Shown here one piece after another: positions 35,201 to 49,400 of a stretch of 64,000 bases of DNA (position 1 is its first letter; the number at the start of each line of letters is the position of its first letter). A model generated the notes under the pieces. It ran no database searches. It saw nothing but the letters and a program-made list of their open reading frames with translations, and was not told the DNA's origin. The stretch comes from Euptelea pleiosperma (taxonomy: Eukaryota; Streptophyta; Magnoliopsida; Ranunculales; Eupteleaceae), in the NCBI GenBank assembly GCA_035048495.1, contig CM068547.1, positions 20,715,913-20,779,912 on the forward strand, given 5' to 3'. The position numbers and the translations under genes were made by a program.

Positions 35201-37256
35201 ATTCGGGACAGTCGAAATAAGTTAGCTCCATCCGTGCGTCAACGTCTCAAATTGGACTCAGTTTGTGTGTTACATTCCGAAGCCTATAACTTGTGACTTT
35301 TTCACAACCAGACCTCGTAATTTGACTCAAACTCTTCCATTACTATTGTTTCAACAGATTTGAAGTGTTGGAACAAGCTTTGGGACCGTCAAAACTAGTT
35401 AGCTCCATCCGTGCGTCAACATCTCAAATTGGACTCAGTTTGTGTGTTACATTCGGAAGCCTATAACTTGTGACTTTTTTGCAACCGGACCTCGTAATTG
35501 GACTTAAACTCTTCCATAACTATTGTTTCAACACATTTGAAGTGTTGGAACAAGATTCGGTACAGTCAAAAGAAGTTTGCTCCATCCGTTCGTCAATGTC
35601 TCTAATTGAAGCCTATAACTTGTGACTTTTTCGCAACCAGACCTCGTAATTTGACTCAAACTCTTCCATTACTATTGTTTCAACACATTTGAAGTGTTGG
35701 AACAAGATTCAGGACAGTCGAAACAAGTTAGCTCCATCCGTGCGTCAACGTCTCAAATTGGACTCAGTTTGTTTGTTACATTCCGAAGCCTATAACTTAT
35801 GGGCTTTTAGCAATCGGACCTTGTAATTGGACTCAAACTCTTCCATTACTATTGTTTCAACACAGTTGAATTGTTGGAACAAGATTCGTGACAGTCGAAA
35901 TAACTTAGTTCCATCCGTGCGTCAACGTCTCAAATTGGACTCAGTTTTTGTGTTACATTCCGAAGCCTATAACTTGTGACTTTTTCGCAACCGGACCTCG
36001 TAATTGGACTCAAACTCTTCCATTACTATTGTTTCAACACATTTGCTGTGTTGGAACAAGATTCGTGACAGTCGAAACAAGTTAGCTCCATCCGCGCGTC
36101 AACGTCTCAAATTGGACTCAGTTTGTGTGTTACATTCCGAAGCCTATAACTTGTGACTATTTCGCAACCGGACCTCGTAATTGGACTCAAACTTTTCCAT
36201 TACTATTGTTTCAACACATTTGAAGTATTGGAACAAGATTCGTGACAGTCGAAACAAGTTAGCTCCATCCGTGCGTCAACGTCTCAAATTGGACTCAGTT
36301 TGTGTGTTACGTTCCGAAGCCTATAACTTGTGAATTTTTCGCAACCAGACCTCGTAATTGGACTCCAACTCTTCCATTACTATTGTTTGAACACATTTTA
36401 AGTGTTGGAACATGATTTGGGACCGTCGAAACAGGTTAGCTCCATCCGTGCGTCAACGTCTCAAATTGGACTCAGTTTGTGTGTTACATTCCGAAGCCTA
36501 TAACTTGTGACTTTTTCGCAACCGGACCTCGTAATTGGACTCAAACTTTTCCATTACTATTGTTTCAACACATTTGAATTGTTGGATCAAGATTCGTGAC
36601 AGTCGAAACAAGTTAACTCCATCTGTGCGTCAATGTCTCAAATTGGACTCAGTTTGTGTGTTACGTTCCGAAGCCAATAACTTGTGAATTTTTCGCAAGC
36701 AGACCTCGTAATTGGACTCCAACTCTTCCATTACTATTGTTTGAACAGATTTTAAGTGTTGGAACATGATTTGGGACCGTCGAAACAGGTTCGCTCCATC
36801 CGTGCGTCAACGTCTTTAATTGGACTCAGTTTGTGTGTTACGTTCCGAAGCCTATAACTTGTGACTTTTTCGCAACCGGACCTCGTAATTAGACTCGAAT
36901 TATTCCATTACTATTGTTTCAACACATTTGAAGTGTTGGAACAAGATTCGGGACAGTCGAAACAAGTTAGCTCCATCCGTGAGTCAATGTCTTTAATTGG
37001 ACTCAGTTTGTGTGTTACATTCTGAAGCCTATAACTTGTGACTTTTTCGCAACCGGACCTCGTAATTGGACTCAAACTCTTCCATTACTATTGTTTAAAC
37101 AGATTTAAAGTGTTGGAACAAGATTTGGGACCGTCGAAACTAGTTAGCTCCATCTGTGCGTCAACGTCTCAAATTGGACTCTGTTTGTGTGTTACATTCC
37201 GAAGCCTATAACTTGTGACTTTTTTGCAACCGGACCTGGTAATTGGACTCAAACTC
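31087..37256 (+). repeat. 6170-bp satellite duplication, block B copy 1
   Basis: Thirty-five monomers (6195 bases) minus the 25-bp deletion give 6170 bases, exactly the offset to the next copy. The copies begin after a mismatch at 31086 versus 37256. One substitution was noticed (G at 33373 versus A at 39543). This is among the most recent events in the window, unless it is an assembly effect. Confidence 0.92.
35581..35732 (+). repeat. 152-bp monomer with 25-bp deletion, copy 2
   Basis: Same junction as at 23581-23732; part of block B copy 1. Confidence 0.95.
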
Positions 37257-40200
37257 TTCCATTACTATTGTTTCAACACATTTGAATTGTTGGATCAAGA
37301 TTCGTGACAGTCGAAACAAGTTAACTCCATCCGTGCGTCAACGTCTCAAATTGGACTCAGTTTGTGTGTTACGTTCCGAAGCCAATAACTTGTGAATTTT
37401 TCGCAAGCAGACCTCGTAATTGGACTCCAACTCTTCCATTACTATTGTTTGAACAGATTTTAAGTGTTGGAACATGATTTGGGACCGTCGAAACAAGTTC
37501 GCTCCATCCGTGCGTCAACGTCTTTAATTGGACTCAGTTTGTGTGTTACGTTCCGAAGCCTATAACTTGTGACTTTTTCACAACCGGACCTCGTAATTAG
37601 ACTCGAATTATTCCATTACTATTGTTTCAACACATTTGAAGTGTTGGAACAAGATTCGGGACAGTCGAAACAAGTTAGCTCCATCCGTGAGTCAATGTCT
37701 TTAATTGGACTCAGTTTGTGTGTTACATTCTGAAGCCTATAACTTGTGACTTTTTCGCAACCGGACCTCGTAATTGGACTCAAACTCTTCCATTACTATT
37801 GTTTAAACAGATTTAAAGTGTTGGAACAAGATTTGGGACCGTCGAAACTAGTTAGCTCCATCTGTGCGTCAACGTCTCAAATTGGACTCTGTTTGTGTGT
37901 TACATTCCGAAGCCTATAACTTGTGACTTTTTTGCAACCGGACCTGGTAATTGGACTCAAACTCTTCCATTACTATTGTTTCAACACATTTGAATTGTTG
38001 GATCAAGATTCGTGACAGTCGAAACAAGTTAGCTCCATCCGTGCGTCAACGTCTCAAATTGGACTCAGTTTTTGTGTTACATTCCGAAGCCTATAACTTG
38101 TGACTTTTTCGCAACCGGACCTCGTAATTGGACTCAAACTCTTCCATTACTATTGTTTTAACACATTTGCAGTGTTGGAACAAGATTCGTGACAGTCGAA
38201 ACAAGTTAGCTCCATCCGTGCGTCAACGTCTCATATTGGACTCAGTTTGTTTGTTACATTCCGAAGCCTATAACTTATGGGCTTTTAGCAATCGGACCTT
38301 GTAATTGGACTCAAACTCTTCCATTACTATTGTTTCAACACAGTTGAATTGTTGGAACAAGATTCGTGACAGTCGAAATAAGTTAGCTCCATCCGTGCGT
38401 CAACGTCTCAAATTGGACTCAGTTTTTGTGTTACATTCCGAAGCCTATAACTTGTGACTTCTTCGCAACCGGACCTCGTAATTGGACTCAAACTCTTCCA
38501 TTACTATTGTTTCAACACATTTGCAGTGTTGGAACAAGATTCGTGACAGTCGAAACAAGTTAGCTCCATCCGTGCGTCAACGTCTCAAATTGGACTCAGT
38601 TTGTGTGTTACATTCCGAAGCCTATAACTTGTGACTTTTTCGCAACCGGACCTCGTAATTGGACTCAAACTTTTCCATTACTATTGTTTCAACACATTTG
38701 AATTGTTGGATCAAGATTCGTGACAGTCGAAACAAGTGAACTCCATCCGTGCGTCAACGTCTCAAATTGGACTCAGTTTGTGTGTTACGTTCCGAAGCCT
38801 ATAACTTGTGAATTTTTCGCAACCAGACCTCGTAATTGGACTCCAACTCTTCCATTACTATTGTTTGAACAGATTTTAAGTGTTGGAACATGATTTGGGA
38901 CCGTCGAAACAGGTTAGCTCCATCCGTGCGTCAACGTCTCAAATTGGACTCAGTTTGTGTGTTACGTTCCGAAGCCTATAACTTGTGACTTTTTCGCAAC
39001 CGGACCTCGTAATTAGACTCGAATTATTCCATTACTATTGTTTCAACACATTTGAAGTGTTGGAACAAGATTCAGGACATTCGAAACAAGTTAGCTCCAT
39101 CCGTGAGTCAATGTCTTTAATTGGACTCAGTTTGTGTGTTACATTCCGAACCCTATAACTTGTGACTTTTTCGTAACCGGACCTCGTAATTGGACTCAAA
39201 CTCTTCCATTACTATTGTTTCAACAGATTTAAAGTGTTGGAACAAGATTTTGGACCGTCGAAACTAGTTAGCTCCATCTGTGCGTCAACGTCTCAAATTG
39301 GACTCTGTTTGTGTGTTACATTTCGAAGCCTATAACTTGTGACTTTTTCGCAACCGGACCTCGTAATTGGACTCAAACTCTTCCATTACTATTGTTTCAA
39401 CACATTTGAATTGTTGGATCAAGATTCGTGACAGTCGAAACAAGTTAACTCCATCCGTGCGTCAACGTCTCAAATTGGACTCAGTTTTTGTGTTACATTC
39501 CGAAGCCTATAACTTGTGACTTTTTCGCAACCGGACCTCGTAATTGGACTGAAACTCTTCCATTACTATTGTTTCAACACATTTGCAGTGTTGGAACAAG
39601 TTTCGTGACAGTCGAAACAAGTTAGCTCCATCCGTGCGTCAACGTCTCATATTGGACTCAGTTTGTGTGTTACGTTCCGAAGCCTATATCTTGTGAATTT
39701 TTCGCAACCGGACCTCGTAATTAGACTCGAATTCTTCCATTACTATTGTTTCAACACATTTGAAGTGCTGGAACAAGATTCGGGACAGTCGAAATAAGTT
39801 AGCTCCATCCGTGCGTCAACGTCTCAAATTGGACTTAGTTTGTCTGTTACATTCCGAAGCCTATAACTTGTGACTTTTTCACAACCAGACCTCGTAATTT
39901 GACTCAAACTCTTCCATTACTATTGTTTCAACAGATTTAAAGTGTTGGAACATGATTTGGGACCGTCGAAATAATTTCGCTCCATCCGTGCGTCAATGTC
40001 ACAAATTGGACTCAGTTTGTATGTTACATTCCGAAGCCTATAACTTATGGCCTTTTAGCAATCGGACCTTGTAATTGGACTCAAACTCTTCCATTACTAT
40101 TGTTTCAACACAGTTGAATTGTTGGAACAAGATTCGTGACAGTCGAAATAAGTTAGCTCCATCCGTGCGTCAACGTCTCAAATTGGACTCAGTTTTTGTG

Positions 40201-43200
40201 TTACATTCCGAAGCCTATAACTTGTGACTTTTTCGCAACCGGACCTCGTAATTGGACTCAAACTCTTCCATTACCATTGTTTCAACACATTTGCAGTGTT
40301 GGAACAAGATTCGTGACAGTCGAAACAAGTGAGCTCCATCCGTGCGTCAACGTCTCAAATTGGACTCAGTTTGTGTGTTACATTACGAAGCCTATAACTT
40401 GTGACTTTTTCGCAACCAGACCTCGTAATTGGACTTAAACTCTTCCATAACTATTGTTTCAACACATTTGAAGTGTTGGAACAAGATTCAGGACAGTCGA
40501 AACAAGTTAGCTCCATCCGTGCGTCAACGTCTCAAATTGGACTCAGTTTGTTTGTTTCATTCCGAAGCCTATAACTTATGGGCTTTTAGCAATCGGACCT
40601 TGTAATTGGACTCAAACTCTTCCATTACTATTGTTTCAACACATTTTAAGTATTGGAAAAAGATTCGGGACAGTCGAAACAAGTTAGCTCCATCCGTGCG
40701 TCAATGTCTTTAATTGGACTAAGTTTGTGTGTTACATTCCGAAGCCTATAACTTGCCACTTTTTCGCAACCAGACCTCGTAATTGGACTCCACCTCTTCC
40801 ATTACTATTGTTTCAATAGATTTTAAGTGTTGGAACATGATTTGGGACCGTCGAAACAAGTTAGCTCCATCCGTGCGTCAACGTCTCAAATTGGACTCAG
40901 TTTGTGTGTTACAATCCGAAGCCTATAACTTATCACTTTTTCCCAACCAGACCTCGTAATTGGACTCAAACTCTTCCATTACTATTGTTTCAACATATTT
41001 GAAGTGTTCGAACAAGATTCGGGACAGTCGAAACAAGTTAGCTCCATCCGTGCGTCAACGTCTCAAATTAGACTCAGTTTGTGTGTTACATTCCGAAGCC
41101 TATAACTTGTGACTTTTTCGCAACCGGACCCCGTAATTGGACTCAAACACTTCCATTACTATTGTTTCAACAGATTTGAAGTGTTGGAACAAGATTTGGG
41201 ACCGTCGAAACTAGTTAGCTCCATCCGTGCGTCAACGTCTCAAATTGGACTCAATTTGTGTGTTACATTCGGAAGCCTATAACTTGTGACTTTTTCGCAA
41301 CCGGACCTCGTAATTAGACTCGAATTCTTCCATTACTATTGTTTCAACACATTTGAAGTGCTGGAACAAGATTCGGGACAGTCGAAATAAGTTAGCTCCA
41401 TCCGTGCGTCAACGTCTCAAATTGGACTCAGTTTGTGTGTTACATTCCGAAGCCTATAACTTGTGACTTTTTCACAACCAGACCTCGTAATTTGACTCAA
41501 ACTCTTCCATTACTATTGTTTCAACAGATTTGAAGTGTTGGAACAAGCTTTGGGACCGTCAAAACTAGTTAGCTCCATCCGTGCGTCAACATCTCAAATT
41601 GGACTCAGTTTGTGTGTTACATTCGGAAGCCTATAACTTGTGACTTTTTTGCAACCGGACCTCGTAATTGGACTTAAACTCTTCCATAACTATTGTTTCA
41701 ACACATTTGAAGTGTTGGAACAAGATTCGGTACAGTCAAAAGAAGTTTGCTCCATCCGTTCGTCAATGTCTCTAATTGAAGCCTATAACTTGTGACTTTT
41801 TCGCAACCAGACCTCGTAATTTGACTCAAACTCTTCCATTACTATTGTTTCAACACATTTGAAGTGTTGGAACAAGATTCAGGACAGTCGAAACAAGTTA
41901 GCTCCATCCGTGCGTCAACGTCTCAAATTGGACTCAGTTTGTTTGTTACATTCCGAAGCCTATAACTTATGGGCTTTTAGCAATCGGACCTTGTAATTGG
42001 ACTCAAACTCTTCCATTACTATTGTTTCAACACAGTTGAATTGTTGGAACAAGATTCGTGACAGTCGAAATAACTTAGTTCCATCCGTGCGTCAACGTCT
42101 CAAATTGGACTCAGTTTTTGTGTTACATTCCGAAGCCTATAACTTGTGACTTTTTCGCAACCGGACCTCGTAATTGGACTCAAACTCTTCCATTACTATT
42201 GTTTCAACACATTTGCTGTGTTGGAACAAGATTCGTGACAGTCGAAACAAGTTAGCTCCATCCGCGCGTCAACGTCTCAAATTGGACTCAGTTTGTGTGT
42301 TACATTCCGAAGCCTATAACTTGTGACTATTTCGCAACCGGACCTCGTAATTGGACTCAAACTTTTCCATTACTATTGTTTCAACACATTTGAAGTATTG
42401 GAACAAGATTCGTGACAGTCGAAACAAGTTAGCTCCATCCGTGCGTCAACGTCTCAAATTGGACTCAGTTTGTGTGTTACGTTCCGAAGCCTATAACTTG
42501 TGAATTTTTCGCAACCAGACCTCGTAATTGGACTCCAACTCTTCCATTACTATTGTTTGAACACATTTTAAGTGTTGGAACATGATTTGGGACCGTCGAA
42601 ACAGGTTAGCTCCATCCGTGCGTCAACGTCTCAAATTGGACTCAGTTTGTGTGTTACATTCCGAAGCCTATAACTTGTGACTTTTTCGCAACCGGACCTC
42701 GTAATTGGACTCAAACTTTTCCATTACTATTGTTTCAACACATTTGAATTGTTGGATCAAGATTCGTGACAGTCGAAACAAGTTAACTCCATCTGTGCGT
42801 CAATGTCTCAAATTGGACTCAGTTTGTGTGTTACGTTCCGAAGCCAATAACTTGTGAATTTTTCGCAAGCAGACCTCGTAATTGGACTCCAACTCTTCCA
42901 TTACTATTGTTTGAACAGATTTTAAGTGTTGGAACATGATTTGGGACCGTCGAAACAGGTTCGCTCCATCCGTGCGTCAACGTCTTTAATTGGACTCAGT
43001 TTGTGTGTTACGTTCCGAAGCCTATAACTTGTGACTTTTTCGCAACCGGACCTCGTAATTAGACTCGAATTATTCCATTACTATTGTTTCAACACATTTG
43101 AAGTGTTGGAACAAGATTCGGGACAGTCGAAACAAGTTAGCTCCATCCGTGAGTCAATGTCTTTAATTGGACTCAGTTTGTGTGTTACATTCTGAAGCCT

Positions 43201-43426
43201 ATAACTTGTGACTTTTTCGCAACCGGACCTCGTAATTGGACTCAAACTCTTCCATTACTATTGTTTAAACAGATTTAAAGTGTTGGAACAAGATTTGGGA
43301 CCGTCGAAACTAGTTAGCTCCATCTGTGCGTCAACGTCTCAAATTGGACTCTGTTTGTGTGTTACATTCCGAAGCCTATAACTTGTGACTTTTTTGCAAC
43401 CGGACCTGGTAATTGGACTCAAACTC
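37257..43426 (+). repeat. 6170-bp satellite duplication, block B copy 2
   Basis: Tandem copy of 31087-37256. The match goes on for 67 further bases to 43493 and breaks at 43494 (GTTAGCTCC, versus GTTAACTCC at 37324), as expected for a tandem duplication by unequal exchange. Confidence 0.92.
41751..41902 (+). repeat. 152-bp monomer with 25-bp deletion, copy 3
   Basis: Same junction; part of block B copy 2, 6170 bases after copy 2. Confidence 0.95.
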
Positions 43427-44202
43427 TTCCATTACTATTGTTTCAACACATTTGAATTGTTGGATCAAGATTCGTGACAGTCGAAACAAGTTAGCTCCAT
43501 CCGTGCGTCAACGTCTCAAATTGGACTCAGTTTTTGTGTTACATTCCGAAGCCTATAACTTGTGACTTTTTCGCAACCGGACCTCATAATTGGACTCAAA
43601 CTCTTCCATTACTATTGTTTCAACACATTTGCAGTGTTGGAACAAGATTCGTGACAGTCGAAACAAGTTAGCTCCATCCGTGCGTCAACGTCTCATATTG
43701 GACTCAGTTTGTTTGTTACATTCCGAAGCCTATAACTTATGGGCTTTTAGCAATCGGACCTTGTAATTGGACTCAAACTCTTCCATTACTATTGTTTCAA
43801 CACAGTTGAATTGTTGGAACAAGATTCGTGACAGTCGAAATAAGTTAGCTCCATCCGTGCGTCAACGTCTCAAATTGGACTCAGTTTTTGTGTTACATTC
43901 CGAAGCCTATAACTTGTGACTTCTTCGCAACCGGACCTCGTAATTGGACTCAAACTCTTCCATTACTATTGTTTCAACACATTTGCAGTGTTGGAACAAG
44001 ATTCGTGACAGTCGAAACAAGTTAGCTCCATCCGTGCGTCAACGTCTCAAATTGGACTCAGTTTGTGTGTTACATTCCGAAGCCTATAACTTGTGACTTT
44101 TTCGCAACCGGACCTCGTAATTGGACTCAAACTCTTCCATTACTATTGTTTCAACACATTTGAATTGTTGGATCAAGATTCGTGACAGTCGAAACAAGTT
44201 AA

Positions 44203-46480
44203 CTCCATCCGTGCGTCAACGTCTCATATTGGACTCAGTTTGTGTGTTACGTTCCGAAGCCTATATCTTGTGAATTTTTCGCAATCGGACCTCGTAATTA
44301 GACTCGAATTCTTCCATTACTATTGTTTCAACACATTTGAAGTGCTGGAACAAGATTCGGGACAGTCGAAATAAGTTAGCTCCATCCGTGCGTCAACGTC
44401 TCAAATTGGACTCAGTTTGTGTGTTACATTCCGAAGCCTATAACTTGTGACTTTTTCACAACCAGACCTCGTAATTTGACTCAAACTCTTCCATTACTTT
44501 TGTTTCAACAGATTTAAAGTGTTGGAACATGATTTGGGACCGTCGAAATAATTTCGCTCCATCCGTGCGTCAATGTCACAAATTGGACTCAGTTTGTATG
44601 TTACATTCCGAAGCCTATAACTTATGGCCTTTTAGCAATCGGACCTTGTAATTGGACTCAAACTCTTCCATTACTATTGTTTCAACACAGTTGAATTGTT
44701 GGAACAAGATTCGTGACAGTCGAAATAAGTTAGCTCCATCCGTGCGTCAACGTCTCAAATTGGACTCAGTTTTTGTGTTACATTCCGAAGCCTATAACTT
44801 GTGACTTTTTCGCAACCGGACCTCGTAATTGGACTCAAACTCTTCCATTACCATTGTTTCAACACATTTGCAGTGTTGGAACAAGATTCGTGACAGTCGA
44901 AACAAGTGAGCTCCATCCGTGCGTCAACGTCTCAAATTGGACTCAGTTTGTGTGTTACATTCCGAAGCCTATAACTTGTGACTTTTTCGCAACCAGACCT
45001 CGTAATTGGACTTAAACTCTTCCATAACTATTGTTTCAACACATTTGAAGTGTTGGAACAAGATTCAGGACAGTCGAAACAAGTTAGCTCCATCCGTGCG
45101 TCAACGTCTCAAATTGGACTCAGTTTGTTTGTTTCATTCCGAAGCCTATAACTTATGGGCTTTTAGCAATCGGACCTTGTAATTGGACTCAAACTCTTCC
45201 ATTACTATTGTTTCAACACATTTTAAGTATTGGAAAAAGATTCGGGACAGTCGAAACAAGTTAGCTCCATCCGTGCGTCAATGTCTTTAATTGGACTAAG
45301 TTTGTGTGTTACATTCCGAAGCCTATAACTTGCCACTTTTTCGCAACCAGACCTCGTAATTGGACTCCAACTCTTCCATTACTATTGTTTGAATAGATTT
45401 TAAGTGTTGGAACATGATTTGGGACCGTCGAAACAAGTTAGCTCCATCCGTGCGTCAACGTCTCAAATTGGACTCAGTTTGTGTGTTACAATCCGAAGCC
45501 TATAACTTATCACTTTTTCCCAACCAGACCTCGTAATTGGACTCAAACTCTTCCATTACTATTGTTTCAACATATTTGAAGTGTTCGAACAAGATTCGGG
45601 ACAGTCGAAACAAGTTAGCTCCATCCGTGCGTCAACGTCTCAAATTAGACTCAGTTTGTGTGTTACATTCCGAAGCCTATAACTTGTGACTTTTTCGCAA
45701 CCGGACCCCGTAATTGGACTCAAACACTTCCATTACTATTGTTTCAACAGATTTGAAGTGTTGGAACAAGATTTGGGACCGTCGAAACTAGTTAGCTCCA
45801 TTCGTGCGTCAACGTCTCAAATTGGACTCAATTTGTGTGTTACATTCGGAAGCCTATAACTTGTGACTTTTTCGCAACCGGACCTTGTAATTGGACTTAA
45901 ACTCTTCCATAACTATTGTTTCAACACATTTGAAGTGTTGGAACAAGATTCGGGACAGTCGAAACAAGTTAGCTCCATCCGTGCGTCAACGTCTCAAATT
46001 GGACTAGATTTGTTTGTTACATTCCGAAGCCTATAACTTTTGGGCTTTTAGCAATCGGACCTTGTAATTGGACTCAAACTCTTCCATTACTATTGTTTCA
46101 ACAGATTTGAAGTGTTGGAACAAGCTTTGGGACCGTCGAAACTAGTTAGCTCCATCCGTGCGTCAACATCTCAAATTGGACTCAGTTTGTGTGTTACATT
46201 CGGAAGCCTATAACTTGTGACTTTTTTGCAACCGGACCTCGTAATTGGACTTAAACTCTTCCATAACTATTGTTTCAACACATTTGAAGTGTTGGAACAA
46301 GATTCGGTACAGTCAAAAGAAGTTTGCTCCATCCGTTCGTCAATGTCTCTAATTGAAGCCTATAACTTGTGACTTTTTCGCAACCAGACCTCGTAATTTG
46401 ACTCAAACTCTTCCATTACTATTGTTTCAACACATTTGAAGTGTTGGAACAAGATTCAGGACAGTCGAAACAAGTTAGCT
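44203..46480 (+). repeat. Partial, older third copy of block B
   Basis: Offset 4577 from 39626 (26 monomers minus 25 bases). Similar with several substitutions to about 45884. It then differs for about 200 bases, where it instead resembles 23.13-23.3 kb (GGACTAGATTTGTT), and matches again at about 46100-46480. This is a mosaic of block B and a block 3-like source. Confidence 0.82.
46328..46479 (+). repeat. 152-bp monomer with 25-bp deletion, copy 4
   Basis: Same junction, 4577 bases after copy 3; the following monomer has a private C in CATCCCTGCG. Confidence 0.95.
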
Positions 46481-49400
46481 CCATCCCTGCGTCAACGTCT
46501 CAAATTGGACTCAGTTTGTTTGTTACATTCCGAAGCCTATAACTTATGGGCTTTTAGCAATCGGACCTTGTAATTGGACTCAAACTCTTCCATTACTATT
46601 GTTTCAACACATTTGAAGTATTGGAACAAGATTCGTGACAGTCGAAACAAGTTAGCTCCATCCGTGCGTCAACGTCTCAAATTTGACTCAGTTTGTGTGT
46701 TACGTTCCGAAGACTATAACTTGTGAATTTTTCGCAACCAGACCTCGTAATTGGACTCCAACTCTTCCATTACTATTGTTGGAACACATTTTAAGTGTTG
46801 GAACATGATTTGGGACCGTCGAAACAAGTTAGCTCCATCCGTGCGTCAATGTCTTTAATTGGACTAAGTTTGTGTGTTACATTCCGAAGCCTATAACTTG
46901 CCACTTTTTCGCAACCAGACCTCGTAATTTGACTCAAACTCTTCCATTACTATTGTTTCAACACATTTGAAGTGTTGGAACAAGATCCAGGACAGTCGAA
47001 ACAAGTTAGCTCCATCCGTGCGTCAACGTCTCAAATTGGACTCAGTTTGTTTGTTACATTCCGAAGCCTATAACTTGTGACTTTTCGCAACCGGACCTTG
47101 TAATTGGACTCAAACTCTTCAATTACTATTGTTACAACACATTTGAAGTGTTGGAACAAGATTCGGGACAGTCGAAAGAAGTTTGCTCCATCCGTTCGTC
47201 AACGTCTCAAATTGGACTCAGTTTTTGTGTTACATTCCGAAGCCTATAACTTGTGACTTTTTCGCAACCAGACCTCGTAATTCGAATCAAACTCTTCCAT
47301 TACTATTGTTTCAACAAATTTAAAGTGTTGGAACAAGATTTGGGACCGTCGAAACTAGTTAGCTCCATCCGTGCGTCAACGTCTCAAATTGGACTCAGTC
47401 TGTATGTTACATTCCGAAGCCTATTACTTGTGACTTTTTGGCAACCAGACCTCGTTATTGGACTCAAACTCTTCCATTACTATTGTTTCAACACATTTGA
47501 ATTGTTGGAACAAGATTCGTGACAGTTGAAACAAGTTAGCTCCATCCGTGCGTCAACGTCTCAAATTGGACTCAGTTTGTGTGTTACGTTCCGAAGCCTA
47601 TAACTTGTGACTTTTTCGCAACCGGACCTCGTAATTAGACTCGAATTCTTCCATTACTATTGTTTCAACACATTTGAAGTGTTGGAACAAGATTCGGGAC
47701 AGTCGAAACAGGTTAGCTCCATCCGTGCGTCAACGTCTCAAATTGGACTCAGTCTGTGTGTTACATTCCGAAGCCTATAACTTGTGACTTTTTCGCAACC
47801 GGACCTCGTAATTGGACTCAAACTCTTCCATTACTATTGTTTCAACACATTTGAATTGTTGGAACAAGATTCGTGACAGTCGAAACAAGTTAGCTCCATC
47901 CGTGCGTCAACGTCTCAAATTGGACTCAGTTTGTGTGTTACGTTCCGAAGCCTATAACTTGTGACTTTTTCGCAACCGGACCTCGTAATTAGACTCGAAT
48001 TCTTCCATTACTATTGTTTCAACACATTTGAAGTGTTGGAACAAGATTCGGGACAGTCGAAACAAGTTAGCTCCATCCGTGCGTCAATGTCTTTAATTGG
48101 ATTCAGTTTGTGTGTTACATTCCGAAGCCTATAACTTGTGACTTTTTCGCAACCGGACCTCGTAATTGGACTCAAACTCTTCCATTACTATTGTTTCAAC
48201 AGATTTTAAGTGTTGGAACAAGATTTGGGACCGTCGAAACTAGTTAGCTCCATCCGTGCGTCAACGTCTCAAATTGGACTATGTTTGTGCGTTACGGTCC
48301 GAAGCCTATAACTTGTGACTTTTTCGCAACCAGACCTCGTAATTTGACTCAAACTCTTCCATTACAATTGTTTCAACAGATTTAAAGTGTTGGAACAAGA
48401 TTTGGGACTGTCGAAACTAGTTAGCTCCATCCGTGCGTCAACGTCTCAAATTGGACTCAGTTTGTATGTTACATTCCGAAGCCTATAACTTGTGACTTTT
48501 CGCAACTGGACCTCGTAATTAGACTCGAATTCTTCCATTACTATTGTTTCAACACATTTGCAGTATTGGGACAAGATTCGTGACAGTCGAAAGAAGTTTG
48601 CTCCATCCGTGCGTCAACGTCTCAAATTGGACTCAGTTTGTGTATTACATTCCGAAGCCTATAACTTGTGACTTTTTCGCAACCGGACCTCGTGATTGGA
48701 CTCAAACTCTTCCATTACTATTGTTTCAACACATTTGAAGTGTTGGAACAAGATTCGTGACAGTCGAAACAAGTTAGCTCCATCCGTGCGTCAACGTCTC
48801 AAATTGCACTCAGTTTGTTTATTACATTCCGAAGCCTATAACTTGTGACTTTTTCGCAACCAGACCTCGTAATTGGAATCAAACTCTTCCATTACTATTG
48901 TTTCAACAGATTTAAAGTGTTGGAACAAGATTTGGGACCGTCGAAACTAGTTAGTTCCATCCGTGCGTCAACGTCTCAAATTGGACTCAGTCTGTGTGTT
49001 ACATTCCGAAGCCTATAACTTGTGACTTTTTCGCAACCGGACCTCGTAATTGGACTCAAACTCTTCCATTACTATTGTTTCAACACATTTGAATTGTTGG
49101 AACAAGATTCGTGACAGTCGAAACAAGTTAGCTCCATCCGTGCGTCAACGTCTCAAATTGGACTCAGTTTGTGTGTCACGTTCCGAAGGCTATAACTTGT
49201 GAGTTTTTCGCAACCGGACCTCGTAATTAGACTCGAATTCTTCCATTACTATTGTTTCAACACATTTGAAGTGTTGGAACAAGATTCGGGACAGTCGAAA
49301 CAAGTTAGCTCCATCCGTGCGTCAATGACTTTAATTGGATTCAGTTTGTGTGTTACATTCCTAAGCCTATAACTTGTGACTTTTTCGCAACCAGACCTCG

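Noticed and set aside
31087..43426. A single constant higher-order repeat period for the entire window
   Set aside because: Offsets of 2, 4, 6, 7, 8, 9, 11, 13, 16, 17, 26, 30 and 35 monomers are all seen locally, and none persists beyond two or three copies.
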